Assembly: GCA_019914945.1 (NCBI GenBank)
Contig: CM034100.1
Location: forward strand, 14,519,096 to 14,583,095
From: Typha latifolia
Taxonomy: Eukaryota; Streptophyta; Magnoliopsida; Poales; Typhaceae
DNA length: 64,000 bases
Direction of reading: 5' to 3'
Positions within the stretch are counted from its first letter, which is position 1; every line of letters starts with the position of its first letter. The notes under the pieces are model-generated. The model saw only the letters and a list, made by a program, of their open reading frames with translations. It was not told where the DNA came from and did no database searches. The translations under genes and the position numbers were made by a program. Positions 46,630-60,500 of the stretch are shown one piece after another.

Positions 46630-49600
46630 ATGGCTCCTCGTTTCGTCCTCCTTGCCTTCGCCTTCTCCGCCCTCTTCCTCCTCCATGGATTCACCAACGC
46701 TGCTGTCGAGCTTGACAACGACGCTGACGAGGAAGAGGAGCTCCTCAACTTTCTCGAAGACGGCTCCGACTCTGACTCTGACATGGACTCCTCCCAGGAG
46801 TTCCCTTCCTCCGATGAAGTCTCCTTGTCCGACGCCTCCGACGGCGAAGACTTCGATCCCGACGAATACGAGGATGTCGCCGGCCAAATGCACGAGAACT
46901 CGGCGGATCCGATCGACGAGAGCGATGTGGTGGTGTTGAAAGAAGGCAACTTTAGCGAGTTCTTGGCTTCCCATCGGCACGTGATGGTGGAGTTCTACGC
47001 GCCGTGGTGCATGCATTGCCAGGCGCTGGCTCCGGAGTACGCGGCGGCGGCGACGGCCCTCCGCGACGAGGATGTCGCGCTCGCAAAGGTCGATGCCACC
47101 GAGGAGAACGAGCTCGCGCAGAAGTATGAAGTCCAGGGGTTCCCAAGCGTGGCCTTTTTCGTCGATGGCGTTCGCAGGGATTATCCGGGTCAGAGGACAA
47201 AGTAAGAAGTTTGAAGATTGATGCGTTTCAGCCTTGATCTGCTCTTATTTAATTTCTAGGAGTTATTTTCCCTAAAGTGCTTCATTTTTTAATTTCCATC
47301 TTTACCACAGTGTTAATCTTTTTGCAAATCTACTATAACTAAATGTGCTTTCGGTGGATCTTATTACAGAGATGCTATTGTGACCTGGATCAAGAAGAAG
47401 ATAGGACCTGGAATTCATAACATTACGACTGTCGAGGAGGCAGAGAAGATACTGACTGCCGAGGATAAAGTTGTTTTGGGATTTCTCGACTCTTTGGTGG
47501 TAATTATTTTTCCTTGCGACTATGTCAGTATAACCTAAGTGGATTCCCTTGAGCAAATTCAGTATCATCTCATTCAGTATAAGGAATCAAGAGATTTAAT
47601 AAACTCATAATCTCATATATCTGAAATTGGGCATGACTGTTAGATATGTGATTAGGAAGTCTCATGTCAGTATGTATAGTGTCTGTCTTTCTGGTCTTTA
47701 TGTAATAATTTCATATTAACAAACATCCTGCACACAGGCTGCACTAAGATGTGCATCTCTCAAGTTTATTAGATCTTCTGGCTCAGATTTATGGATTGTT
47801 TTCTATTACACAAAGCATCTGAGAATTGAGTTTATGCATCGCTAGACCGAAGTTTCATGTATGATACTCATAGCTTGTATGTCAACAATATGGCCTTTTG
47901 CCAGATGGCTGTAGTATCTGGTCATTTATTCAGAATTTCTCTGTCAAGTGTTTGGCTCGTTCGGTTGACCTGTGAGGTATTAGACTTTCCATGGTATCAT
48001 ATAGATCTAATATCACTTTTCCTTCGAATGTCAATAATATTGTGAATTAGATGAGACTAGATTTAGAAATTTATTTAGTAGTCCATATGCTGTTTGCTAG
48101 CTAAACGGAGTGTCAAACATGTCTGGTAATAATTCTTTCCTTATGTTGTATATGTTGATTCTTTTCTTTTCTATGGTGACTTGTACTTTCCCATGATTTC
48201 TGATGGTTTTCTAGTTTTGCTTCAGTTTTGGCTCAGTATTTCCTTTTCTATTGTTGCAGGGTGCTGACAGTAATGAGCTTGCTGATGCCTCGAAACTTGA
48301 AGATGAGGTCAACTTTTACCAAACTGCTAGTCCTGATGTAGCCAAGCTTTTCCACATTGATCCATTAGCTAAACGCCCATCTTTAGTGTTGCTGAAGAAG
48401 GATGTGGAGAAGCTGGCCTACTTTGGTATGTTTGTATCTTAATTGTTTTCATTTCCACATTGCTAAATTCTTGTTTTAAATTAGAGGAACTAACCAGGGC
48501 ACTACACTTTATGCAGATGGAGAGTTTACCAAGTCTACCATTGCTGACTTTGTATTCGCAAACAAGCTTCCTCTAGTTTCCATATTTACCAGGGAAAATG
48601 CTCCGGCTATTTTTGACAATCCAATAAAAAAGCAGGTAGGCCATATCAACTGGTTGTAGTGATTTACTACTGATTTGTCCACATTCTCTTGCATCAACTT
48701 TTGGACTTTCTTACTTATTTAGTATTGCCTTTTTCTTCATTATCAGATTTTGCTCTTTGCTGTGTCAAATGATACCAAGGAGCTCATGCCAACCTTCCAA
48801 GAGGCAGCAAAATTATTCAAGGGCAAGGCAAGTGCCACTAAAGCACAACTTATATATGATGCACACTGGACGGCAACATTAGTTGATTTTCTATTCACCT
48901 ATATCTTTACATAAACATTGAGGGAATGATTTTTAATATAGAAGTTCAGTTTGCTTCTCAAAATGTGGACCCTTTACACACACACACACCCTCTTTATTT
49001 TCATAAGAAATTTCCCATCTATTTTTCATTATAAACTATAAAGAGGTGCACTGTTCTCTATTTGTTTCAGTAGTTGCTTTCTTTGGAAATTTCGTGCCAC
49101 AAAGTTCTGTAGGGTTGACGGCTACACATAGACGTATAGTTGATTTGGAGATTCTTTGTTGATTCCATTGCAGCTCATCTTTATCTATGTGGAGAAGGAC
49201 AATGAGGATGTTGGTGTACCTGTTTCAGATTACTTTGGCGTGACTGGAGATGATCCTAAAGTGAATTTTCTTCGCTTTCTTATTCTACTATTCTTTTATT
49301 AACTTTTGTATCTTACATGTCTCTCTATCACTTCTCTTCTTGAATGGTGTAGCTAATAGTAGTTTAAAATTTTGAATTCCTGATTGTTGTATTTGTGCAG
49401 GTTTTGGCATACTCAGGAAATGAAGATGCTAGAAAATATATGCTTGAGGGTGAATTATCACTGGATAACATTAAGGTTTGTTACCCCTCCCCCTCCCCCT
49501 TCCCTTCTCCCCTCCTCCCTCCCTTACTGACATATTATGAACATATTGTGCATCACTGTATCCACACTGTACGTATCCAATTTGATATTGTACTCTGGCA

Positions 49601-51715
49601 ACGAAGACAAAAAATAGCAGTAGTAATGTAGGCAATCCTTTATATAACATCGGGTTGGTGGTATGCTTCCTTGTGAGCTCTGATGCCATTTCTCTCACCT
49701 GCTACATACAGAAGTAACAAGAACTCTGGCAGGCAGGGCATGCAGAGACACAATGTAGTTAGTGATGGTAAATCAGTACCCAGACAATCTTTCAGATTTA
49801 CAGGATTGCACACAAGTTTGTGCATGCTCATAGACATAGTGCCTTTTTCATTTTCTGACTGAATGTAAATTAAGGTAGCGTCACCAAACCATCTACTTAT
49901 TCTGAGTCCCTAAGGCAACATCACTACTGCTTTGCTAGAATGTTGCTTTGATTCTGTTAAGGTTATAATCTCATCTCTTATTGTGCATTTTATTTAGATA
50001 ATATATGACCTGGTATTGATGCTCTTGTTGTCAAGGATTTGCGTGCTATAGTTTTGCAGTTTGTAGTATGTTTTGTGCAATCATTTGTTCTTCCATGAGA
50101 ACTCCATGAGAACTTTGTGCAGGTCGATATTGTCATGTTGTTTTCTGCGGGGGTATCTATTACTGATCTTAACAAATTGTATCTTCTCATATAGACTTTT
50201 GCAGAGGGTTTCTTGGAAGACAAGCTAAAGATTTTCTACAAATCTGATCCTATACCTGAGACAGTAAGCTTGAAACATGTCTTTGTGGCTTTCTCTTTTT
50301 GTATCCATATCTGATTGAGATACCCTTTTTGTAATATCTGCACAGAATGATGGGGATGTCAAAATTGTTGTTGGAAATAATTTTGACGATATAGTTTTGG
50401 ATGAGTCTAAGGATGTCCTTCTAGAGGTAATTTTTTCTCATTTCATTTGTCAAGGAAGGTTTTAGTTGTAGTGCAGTGTAATCTCACTTCAGTTTGGACC
50501 AGCTCTACGCTCCATGGTGTGGGCATTGCCAAGCACTAGAGCCAATCTACAACAAGCTTGCTAAGCATCTCCGTGGCATTGACTCTCTAGTAATAGCGAA
50601 AATGGATGGAACCAAAAATGAGCACCCACGCGCCAAGGTCTTGCTTCTTACCTGATTATGACACATATACATATATTCATATATATATTTTATATTATGT
50701 TGAGTTTTATGTTTGAGTTTTACTCCATCAAGCAAGTAAATACTAAATTTTAATATTTCCTGGTACAATTTTATTGCATTATAGCTTGATTATATTCTCT
50801 CCTTTTTATTGAGTCATTCGAACTAACACTGTCTATGTAAAATTCCAAAATAGCACTGAATCTTAAAGCTAAAATATACCTCCTGTGTGTCTCAGGCTGA
50901 TGGTTTCCCAACATTGCTCTTCTATCCAGCAGGGAATAAAAGTTTTGATCCAGTAAGTATTACCTATTCATGTTACTTTTCTATTTGTCTGCCCAAAAGT
51001 CCATTTATGTTAGGGAAGTTTGAATTAACTCCATCTTTAAGCAATCTAATGATTTTAATCGAATATTCATGCCTACACTCTAAAATAATAGAAAAACACC
51101 TCGCTATTAGATCTATTATTAGGTTTTGTGCAATGACATGTGTTGATTTAACCATTCACATAATCAGCAAAAACCAATATCCAAATCTAGCATAACATAA
51201 CAGATGGTCAAACTGGATTCTGCTCAATTAGACAGGCTTGTAACCTCCCTCCTCCTACCTGTGTTTTTTTACCCAGTCAGAAGAAAGTCTGATGTTCTCA
51301 CTTCAAAACTCTCCTTTGATCTCTCCTATTCCTCATGAAGTGAGATATTCTCCTTTTATGCCATCCAGTTACACTTGGGCACTTCTTTCATCATTTAAGA
51401 GTTTGAATTGTAACATTGGTTAAATGTAGGTGTCAAATGCAAATTTTCCATTATGCTAATCTTCAGTAGGGTATTAGTATTATCATTTGTGGTATCATTA
51501 TACTTATTTAGTTTTCACTTGTCTTTTTGAAGATTACCGTCGAAACAGATAGAACAGTTGTGGCCTTCTACAAATTTATCAAGCAGCATGCCTCTATCCC
51601 CTTCAAGCTCCAGAGACCGGCATCTGCTACAAAAGCCGAGTCTGCTTCTGAAGCACCTGCAGCAGAAGCACCGAGTCTGAAGATTAGCACCGCAGACATG
51701 AAAGATGAATTGTAG
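46630..51715 (+). CDS. PDIL1-4: Protein disulfide isomerase-like 1-4, 12 exons, ER-retained
   Basis: Forms and reshuffles disulfides in the ER lumen. Exons 46630-47201, 47370-47499, 48260-48425, 48517-48635, 48747-48827, 49174-49260, 49401-49475, 50195-50263, 50346-50426, 50503-50637, 50896-50952 and 51533-51715 join to 1755 nt, 584 residues. Domains in order: signal peptide (about 1-24), acidic segment rich in Asp/Glu/Ser (25-85), thioredoxin-like a domain, b and b' domains, a' domain, then an Ala/Glu tail ending KDEL for ER retrieval. The a' active site is standard ([10 protein letters not shown], Cys466/469). The a-domain site reads [10 protein letters not shown] (Cys127/130) instead of CGHC. 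Intron 5 (48828-49173) needs a GC donor. The long acidic N-terminus places it in the PDIL1-3/1-4 group. Confidence 0.96.
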
Positions 51716-52708
51716 AGCTTTTTCGGTTTCTTGACAGATGCTCTCATTCATCAAACGAGTAGAGACTTTACTCTATTAGGAGAGTCTGCATGATTGTAAC
51801 TGACTATAACTCGAATGTAGGCAATCCGATAATCCAGTATGATTAGATTTGCAATCAAATAACAGAGGTTAACTGTTCTCTTTTCTGTTCTTTTTCTCAT
51901 TCGCAATACACCTGCAGCAGAAGCACCAGAGGCTTCCAAGCTTTGATTCAACTATACTATTCACTTTATCTTCATTATCCAAACTCCAATTCTCCTAACG
52001 AAAGAAAATTGTCAGCTAACCTAACAAGACGCGTTGTGTATCTTTGACCGAGTGAAAACCTTTCTTACTTAAAAAAAAAATGATTAAAGAACTTGCTTAA
52101 GAAGGATGCACTACCAATGTTGTGTACGGTGTACCATAAGAATAAACAAAGTAAAAAAGGGAATAATTTAAGTTTCCCCGCAAATTTTGGCCACCTTCTC
52201 TTCTCTAACTTGGACTTGAGAAAGAAATGCGTACTTTGTCAACCTCCACTTTCTTAGAGATGGGAAATAGCTTTTCTCTCTCTCTCTCTCTTTCCGTTAA
52301 TCTATCGGACTCGAGATCCTATCACATTAAGAATTACAAGTCAACGCCTCAAAATCTGAATCCGCTGCAGGTTCGTCAAAATTTGGTACTAATACACACA
52401 ACTTTACGTTTAAAACTAAGCACCATTGCAACAATTCTTGTAAAATAGAAAGAGTGCAATATAGTTATTAATATTTTCAATAGAAGATCAGGTTAGCTTT
52501 AGATTTGGTTTTTATTAGGTGTGTGTGTATAGATATAGTTAGGCAACAAAAAGTCTCAATATCCATCAAAAGTTGGCAGAATCCAAAGCACGTGCACTGC
52601 AGCTTACCCATGTCTCTGCCGTTAAGAAACGCCGTTACGCAGATCTCCAAATCCCAACGACCTCCCTCGCCTCTGTTTGGCGGTGCTCATATCCCATAAA
52701 CCTCCCAC

Positions 52709-52755
<47 letters not shown>

Positions 52756-52868
52756 CGCTCGCTCGCTCGCTCGCCATCATTAGCCATTACTCTCCACCGC
52801 GATCTGGTCCTCCGCCTCTCCTCCTCCTCCTCTTCCTCTCCATTTTGAAACCCTACTAATCTTCCTCC
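51716..52868. other. PDIL1-4 3' flank and promoter region of the next gene
   Basis: No gene seen. A (CT)n run at 52711-52750 continues as repeated CTCG units to about 52774, about 95 bp before the next ATG; it probably lies in the leader. Confidence 0.5.
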
Positions 52869-53348
52869 ATGGCAGTGGCATCTCTTCTTCTCCTGCTTCT
52901 CTCTCTCCTCTTAACACCAGATCTCTCCTCCTCCCAGATCTCACTCCCTCCATCACCATCCCCCTATTCGCCGAAACCGCCGCTGTCTCCGACCGCTCTA
53001 GCTCCGTTCAACACCCTCTCACCCCCCGCGCCGCCGGAGGATTCCCAATCTCCATCCCCGTCTCCGGGGCCGTCTCCCTTGTTGTCTCCGGCGCCGTCGC
53101 CTCTCTCGTCACCGCTGCCTCCAGCGCCGACGCCGGCGCACGAGGGGATCAAGGCCGGAGCGGAGGCGGACCAAGCCGAGGAGGGGAAAAGAGGAGGAGG
53201 GATGAGCTGGGGCAAGAAGCTCGGGATCGCCGTGGGGGTATTGGCAGCGGCGGCGCTGGTTGTGCTCGGCGCGATTGTTTACAAGAAGCGGCAAGAGAAC
53301 ATCCAGAGATCCAGGTACTCCTACGCCGCTGGATTGGAGATGTTTTGA
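52869..53348 (+). CDS. Proline-rich (arabinogalactan-type) single-pass membrane protein
   Basis: Single-exon gene of 159 residues. A Leu-rich signal peptide (about 1-22) leads into a Pro/Ser/Ala-rich ectodomain (23-95) full of SP, AP and PSP pairs (SPSPSPGPSPLLSPAPSP), the usual context for hydroxyproline arabinogalactan attachment. A short charged region (95-115) precedes one membrane span (about 117-138, LGIAVGVLAAAALVVLGAIV) and a basic tail KKRQENIQRSRYSYAAGLEMF. Instead of a GPI signal it has a true membrane anchor and a conserved-looking cytosolic tail, as in the small plant family of transmembrane AGP-like or hydroxyproline-rich proteins. The function is unknown. A (CT)n then CTCA repeat follows the stop (53357-53398). 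Confidence 0.85.
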   Translation: MAVASLLLLLLSLLLTPDLSSSQISLPPSPSPYSPKPPLSPTALAPFNTLSPPAPPEDSQSPSPSPGPSPLLSPAPSPLSSPLPPAPTPAHEGIKAGAEADQAEEGKRGGGMSWGKKLGIAVGVLAAAALVVLGAIVYKKRQENIQRSRYSYAAGLEMF

Positions 53349-54505
53349 TCTCTCTTCCTCTCTCTCTCTCTCTCTCACTCACTCACTCACTCACTCACCA
53401 TCTCATCGATTCGTTCCTTAGAAATCAGGAATTCAAGATTGCATTCGTTCCCTTATCCTTATCTTGTATACTTTCGATTTGCTCCGAAAGATTATTAGTT
53501 GGAAATGTGAAGAAATGGTTACATTGTTCTTTGATCGATTCAAACCGATTCATTTAGTAGCTACATCACGTGTTTGGTTGTCCGAATCTGGAGCTATTTA
53601 AGATTTTGCACTTCTACTCTACCGTTTGAGGAAGTCAAGGCTTATCATGATATGCGTGTTTTGTCGGGTATTGCCGTCCTAATCATTCATTCATGCATGG
53701 TAATAAGTCCACAGAATGCATGTGGGTCGGTTCAAAGGCCTCCAAAAGTGCCACCTTTGTCTAATTCGCTTTACCATAGGTTTGGGTGTTTCAGATTGGA
53801 GTTTAAGTTGTTTCTTTTTTTCAGTGTAACCATGTTTAGTATATTGGACCACCCAATCCATACTCTTAAGGCCAATGAATTAAAAAGCAAACAAAATACA
53901 AAGTTGCATTTTAAAGTCATCAAAGGCCGAGCAATATACTTAGAAGCAGCTGCGAACGGTCGAAAATTAAAAATAAATAAATAATCATACATGATATATT
54001 TTATATAGTCTATACTTCAACAATCAAGATTTACAAACGGTGAAAAGAATAACAAAAAATCTTCCTTATAACATCACCATTGCTGCTTATATATATATGT
54101 AACGGTTAGTTAAGTTATAAACCTGATCCAACCCGCTTCATTAGTTGGTTGACGTTGACCGAACAGCCGACCTGCCAAGGTGTCTGTCCACCGGCATTTC
54201 AGTTTTAGCCACCGAGGCCCAGTAAAAGAATTGGTTGCGGAGGTTTTAAGGAAGTTACGTCACGGAAAAGAAAGAAGAAAGAAGAAAGATCGCACTACTC
54301 GGATGCCTCCATGCAATTGATTAAAACATAAGAAAAAGAAAATTCTTGATCTTAATCGATGTTAGTATATGTAACCAAAAAGAGTTACACTTAATTTTTT
54401 TAAGCATATTTAAATTGGCAGGCCAATTTGAATACATGTGACATTATTCTCTGGAATAAATAAGATTAGAACAGTTCTTCAGGGGCAAAAAGAAAAGCCG
54501 CAGTC
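53349..54505. other. Convergent 3' flanks, no gene seen
   Basis: CT and CTCA microsatellites right after the previous stop, then AT-rich DNA with short open frames lacking any family features. It separates two genes that converge. Confidence 0.5.
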
Positions 54506-57500
54506 CTACCTCTCAAGAAGCATCACCAACTCACAGTGTGGAGTATGAGGAAACAAATCGACCGCCATGGCCCTGACAGGCCGGAAAGGCTCAGAGTTCG
54601 GCATCGACTTTGTCCGCTGTCTGGCCAGACCAGCACTGCTCATGTTTCGCCATCCTCTGTTGCCTTTCCTCTTTTCCGCTACATCAGCAGTTGGGGTGCA
54701 AAGTTCAATCGCATTAGCCACCAAACTTTCAGGATTACAGGAAATGTACCTGATGGAGGACAAAATTTTCTATTTAAAAAAAAAAGAAGATAAGATATTT
54801 CAATGTTTGTTGCTTAATACAGTGGCAGAAGAGAACCGAACCATTTCATGCAAGTGATCAACATGAGTACAGGAACATCCTCTCAAGAAACAAGAGTGCA
54901 TAAACATTATTTGAGTTTAGATAAAGAGCTTACACAAGTCGCCTTATACGTGGATGAGTCCTGAGAGCTTTAATCACCTGGAAATCATAGAAACTATGAG
55001 CTTACCTTAAGAAGGTAACGATGCAATCAACCATTTGGAATTTTTGATAGAAGAAAACAATGGTCAGACAGTGAACACTACGTAAAAATCTGTACAGAGT
55101 TAAACAAACTGTGATCACAGTTTAGGAATGTTCTTTGATGGTATTGTTGCAACAGATTAAATATGGCCCAAGGTGTTTTTCAGAGATATGTAACAAAGTA
55201 GATATGTAACTGAAATGAGGGGGTAAAAATAATTTTTTCCCAAAGGTCTAAAAAGGAAATTCTTAGATTCATGACATTCAAGGTATCAGAGTCTAAGAAC
55301 AGAAACAAGTAGATATGTAACAAAAACATGTAGTTTAGATAGTCATAGAGCAAATGGAACTAATCAAGTTGACTTCAAAATTAAAAGGATATCAGGGCAC
55401 TAACACTAAATAAACTAGCAGCCCAATCAAATTAGTCTGATTTCAATTGAAAATTGCTTCAGGAAATACATAGTAAAAGCATCCATGGCTCTAAATCATG
55501 ACTGCAGGAATATCAAAACAAATATACATCAGGATTTGAACTGAAAGCAAACCTTTAAATACCACAATGGACAATTCAATGCCATGAAACTTTCTTACAT
55601 ATTAATGATAACTGCCAAGAATGTAACCTAAATTTATTAAATTAAAATAGTGTGCTGATGGAATATATTACCTCCTATAAAAAACAAAACAAAAGAAAAA
55701 AGTTTATGTAGAGAGTGGTAACTTACTATGGGGTGAAGACCAACCCGTGGAGGGTCAACAATAGCCACGACATTCTTAAATCTGCACAGAGGAGCTATAA
55801 CAACTCCCTTCTCTTCAGGAAGGCAGTTATCCCGACTTACATCTTTCAAATTCTGATTCTCTGGAATTGTGTCTTTAGGCCCTGTAGTGCAACTTTTCAG
55901 TATAACAGATGATTTGGCATCACAGGAGGAAAGCTCATGTTCAGAGGATCCGTTGTAGCAGTTATCTGCTCCATTATTTTCAGAGCTCTCTTCACAGCTG
56001 GCCTCAAATTTTTCATTGCTCCTATCGCCTGAACTGTCTAGCATCTCATCAGCAGTTGCACATACGAGTTCTCTGGATGTACATGCATCATGCTGGAAAG
56101 TTCCACCATTATCAGCATTATTTGTTGCACTGTCATAATTTTCAGTGCTATTCGTTGCTGAGGTACCATTACAATCTAGGGCAGCTTGCTGTGGGACACC
56201 AAGATATTCTTTAAGCAGAGACCCCATTACATCCTCTGCCTGTTAAGTCCCATGATGTAAAATCAGAAATGAATTAGAGGTCTAGAGGCCTCCAAATAAG
56301 AACATAAAAAGAAAATTTTGAACTCACTTCCGACTTGTTTATCTAGAGAATCATACAAGGAACACAAGACTGAGAATGGAAGAAAAGGATCCATATAGCC
56401 AAATCCAAATTGTTGGGACCAAAACTTGTTGTAATTGTCATGCATTAATATATAGAGGCAGTAAAGATTAAGTTGGCTTCATTAGAATTGATATTTTTGT
56501 CCTTTCTAATTTTCCTTTTTTCATATATCTCCATATATTATTAGGCTTTGAATATAACCTGTCATTACTATTTTAATAATACGATCACAAGCAATCGAGT
56601 GAGGCAGTTAGCTTAGAAATTTATTTATATTTTAAACAAAAGCACATGTCTTTTGTCATTAAATGCAGCAATATTGCCTGTATTAAAAATTGAAACTTAA
56701 GTTTCCAGTCATTAATTTGTCACAGTACAGGAAACTCTAATTGAAACAAACTTACCTTTCCACAGACAAATCTACAATTATTCACACCATTAAGCACTGC
56801 ATTTCTCTGTGCATCTATGACTGCTGACTCATTCATCTCAATGCCAACAACCTGTAGAATTTACAAGTTATCAATATAAAGAAATCAGTAAAATGCAATA
56901 AGTGAGAAACTCTGAGTTTTCGGAGATTTAGTAATTAAAACAATTGTTTAATGGTTTACATTTTAGAAAAATAAAAAGAGGAATCTATGTGAAAATAGGG
57001 AACATTCTTCAATAAAGTATGTCCATTACTCTGAGTTTTATTGCAAAGGGCCTGTGTTGTTGCATCAAACACAAGTTTTCATGTCAACCTGATATTTCAG
57101 AAAATTGCGAACCTTTTACCATTACAATATTTTTTATTTAAAAAGGTCTTCCAAGTTCCAACTGATACAGAATCAACATTGCCCACAACAAGCAATTATT
57201 TTGAAGGAAGAATGTAAGGGTTATACTTACTAATTATTATAAACAAGGCCACTCACAAAATAAAAGGAGCCAAGTACGCTTTGTTTAAAATATGGTTTTA
57301 ATTTCTACTACTCATGATGTTAGATTGACGTGATTATTCTATTAGAGAGAGGTATATCAAAGAACAGAAACAGCAGGCCTTTAAAAAGATATGGCCCAAG
57401 CCAGCCAAACACATTAGGTCTGAACAAGCACCAAGAATTTAAGAAATCAACTAGAGTTTTTGAAACTACCATTCCAACACGGTTTGCTAAAGTCAAGCCA

Positions 57501-60500
57501 ATTGTTCCTGTCCCACAACATATGTCAAAGAGTAATGTATCATGATTTAGATCAGCCCAATCACCTGCAAGGTTGTATAACCTCTCCGCAGCAAGAGAAT
57601 TAACCTGCAGACTTAGTTATAATGGTGAGCACATCATTTAATCATGAAAAACTGAGACTAAGGAATTATAGTGTTTCTCACTTGAAAAAAGGCTGTTGGT
57701 GATATGGAGAAGCGGAGATTGCTTATGTAATCATGAATCCTGCCACCATTGTCAAAAAAATTTTCTGGACAAGCACTTCCATCTACTTGTGGTACTAGCA
57801 GGGGAATCAATGGACAATCAGCTGGTGCAGCATTTGATATTCCTTTGTGATCCTACATAAAAAAACACTCTTAAAAACAGAATTAGGAAGTACAGAAAAG
57901 AGAATATTAATACCCTAGAAATATTCTAGACACTGATGCTCCAAATATTCATGAGTCGTGACTAAAATGTTTCCTGTTCTGCTACTTGTCTCTATCTTGA
58001 TCTAAAAATTTCTGGTAGTCCAAGTGGGCATCATGCTAATCATGTTTATTCGGACGCCTTGTATTACTACATTAGGGTTCTGGATCTTGCCCTCCTCACT
58101 TTGTCACTAACAAATTGCTCTGTGCTAGTGTACTAGATGGCCTCTCTGTTATCTAAAATAACTTTATCTTACCTCATCTTCTTATCTTCTACTACGGCCT
58201 AACCTCCCATTATTCTTCAGTCTGACTCTATCTGTTAAATAATTGACTACTCTATCTTTGCATTTTTCACCTACGTGCATTTACTTTTGTGAAATTGTTG
58301 CTTCCCACCTGCTCAACATTGTGACCGAAAACCATGGCTCATCTGATGGTTGTCTTGCAACAATTTTCCATCTGAGATTTACTTCCTGAAAAATTATGTG
58401 CAAGAAGCACTTCAACTCAAATCTTTTTATGTAAGATATCTTCTGAAATTTCCTTGTTAAATAATGAACAATTTATGAAAACAGAAGCAACTTTCTTTTT
58501 GTTAATTATTGTTCATCAAGTACAAGGGAGTTATATCTTGGACTAAATTTATTGAATTGCATTGTGTAGCCTAAGTTAAAGTCCAACTCATGCTATTTAG
58601 ATTCCACTGTCCTCCCCAAACTTGGAATTTATCCATCTAATCATTTTGTCAAATCAAACAAATAATAATCAAACGAGATAAGAAAGACCAAACTATGTCA
58701 ATTTGAACATACTTATAAATCCATACAAAGCTAATTTAGACATGCAGAATAAATTATAATGGCAGTACTCCATTTACAAGAATCAGCACTACAGTTGAAA
58801 ATCTAATAACCATTCTCAAGCTCAAAGTTCTCATACAATTCCAGATAATGTTATAAATAATTGTTTCGACAAATACAGAGCAAAGTAAAAGCAGTTCTTC
58901 ACAGTTAAACTGTGTTAATTTAGAACATATAGATTTAATCATGAATTCATGATCATTCAATAACACAAAATTTTAACCCCATCCATATCATTTAGGAACC
59001 AAAATCACTTAGTACAGCATTTCAACCAGTGCACCATCAATAAAAGTACCAAACCTTTACTGCATCATCACTAGAAAATTCATTCATTACCAAACTACCT
59101 GAAGAACTATTAAAGGAACTGATGTAGCTGCGTGAATTGTCAATGTGTAGGAGCAACTATATAATGAAATCCTCTTACATAAAGGAAAAATGCAGCCAAA
59201 TAGAAAAAATTGATAACTAAGGGCTTAAGAATTGGTGTTTGACAGAAGAGTGTGATTTCCTAAAAGTAGTTTCTAACAATATCTGTTGGCAGTTGTTAAG
59301 AAATAAAATTCAAAACTACAACAACAAAAGAAAATTAGATTCAATTCAGATAGCATCAAACTACAGCCTGATTCAGAACTAAATAACAATGCTTTCACAT
59401 ACATAGGTGCAGTCAGTTATTCATTCTATACCAAGATGGACCAAAAGAACACTTCTCTGATATTAAAAAGCTGACCAAAACATACTAAACAAGATACTAT
59501 AAACATCAACTCAAATCAAAAAAGGATCCAGTAGTTTTGGCAGACTGAATATAAATTGTTCAAATGGATGAAGATCAGAAACTGCGACCATATCCAACTA
59601 TCTAACATTTTGACCTAGTATGTCTGTATGCTGGAGGAATCTATAAGGACTCACTCATTTTTCATCCGAACCCATAGACTAAATAGAATCAAAGAATAAT
59701 TCTTCTAATGATAAACTCACCTGCACTATTATTGTTGTCAGAGGTAGAGGAGGTGAGCATGCAGCTGCTCCTTGAGCAAAAGCCCTAGACAAATTGTCAA
59801 ATTCAGTTTTCATCAGTTCTTCATCAACGCCAGAAGAGCAAACCTGCATATAAGTGAACTAGAACTTCAGCTCATGCTGAACAGAAATATCAATGTCCAG
59901 AGAAAATAACTCCTTAATAATCACAAGTTTATCAATCATGTTGCGAATTTCCTTTAAATATACTGCAATTACTGATTCATTTTGTATGTGATACAAACTT
60001 ACGATAGATTTCGCAGTTCCTATATACAATTATGCAAGAAATGGAAATAAGCATACATAATTTGCAGAATGGTTCAAGAATGTTGGCATGATTGTATGTT
60101 ATATTTTGATATCTCCATGCCTATAGCACAATTTGCAAAATGATATTGCATGTAATACAACTTTGACTTCTTTCCTTTAGGAGGAGGTAACCTGAATGAC
60201 AAGCATGACTTCCAAGATTTGAGGTTCCAGATTTTGAGCAACAGCAACTTGAACTGGATCCCTCCCCTCTCGCACCTAACATAAAATTTCAACAGGGTAA
60301 TGATTAGATGGCAAAAGATGTCTAACAAAATATAGAGCAACAGTCAATATGTCAGCAAAAGTTCTACACTATGCAAATGTTTGATACTCTTAGTTTGTAA
60401 AGATATACACAATATATGGTACAGGAGAGCATACCATCAATTGCCGCCAAAATCCGATGTTGTCAATTCTGCTCCACACAGGCAAGACCGATGACTGTAA

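Noticed and set aside
46509..47200. Three minus-strand open frames opposite the first PDIL1-4 exon
   Set aside because: They are shadows of a GC-rich coding exon with strong family matches on the plus strand.
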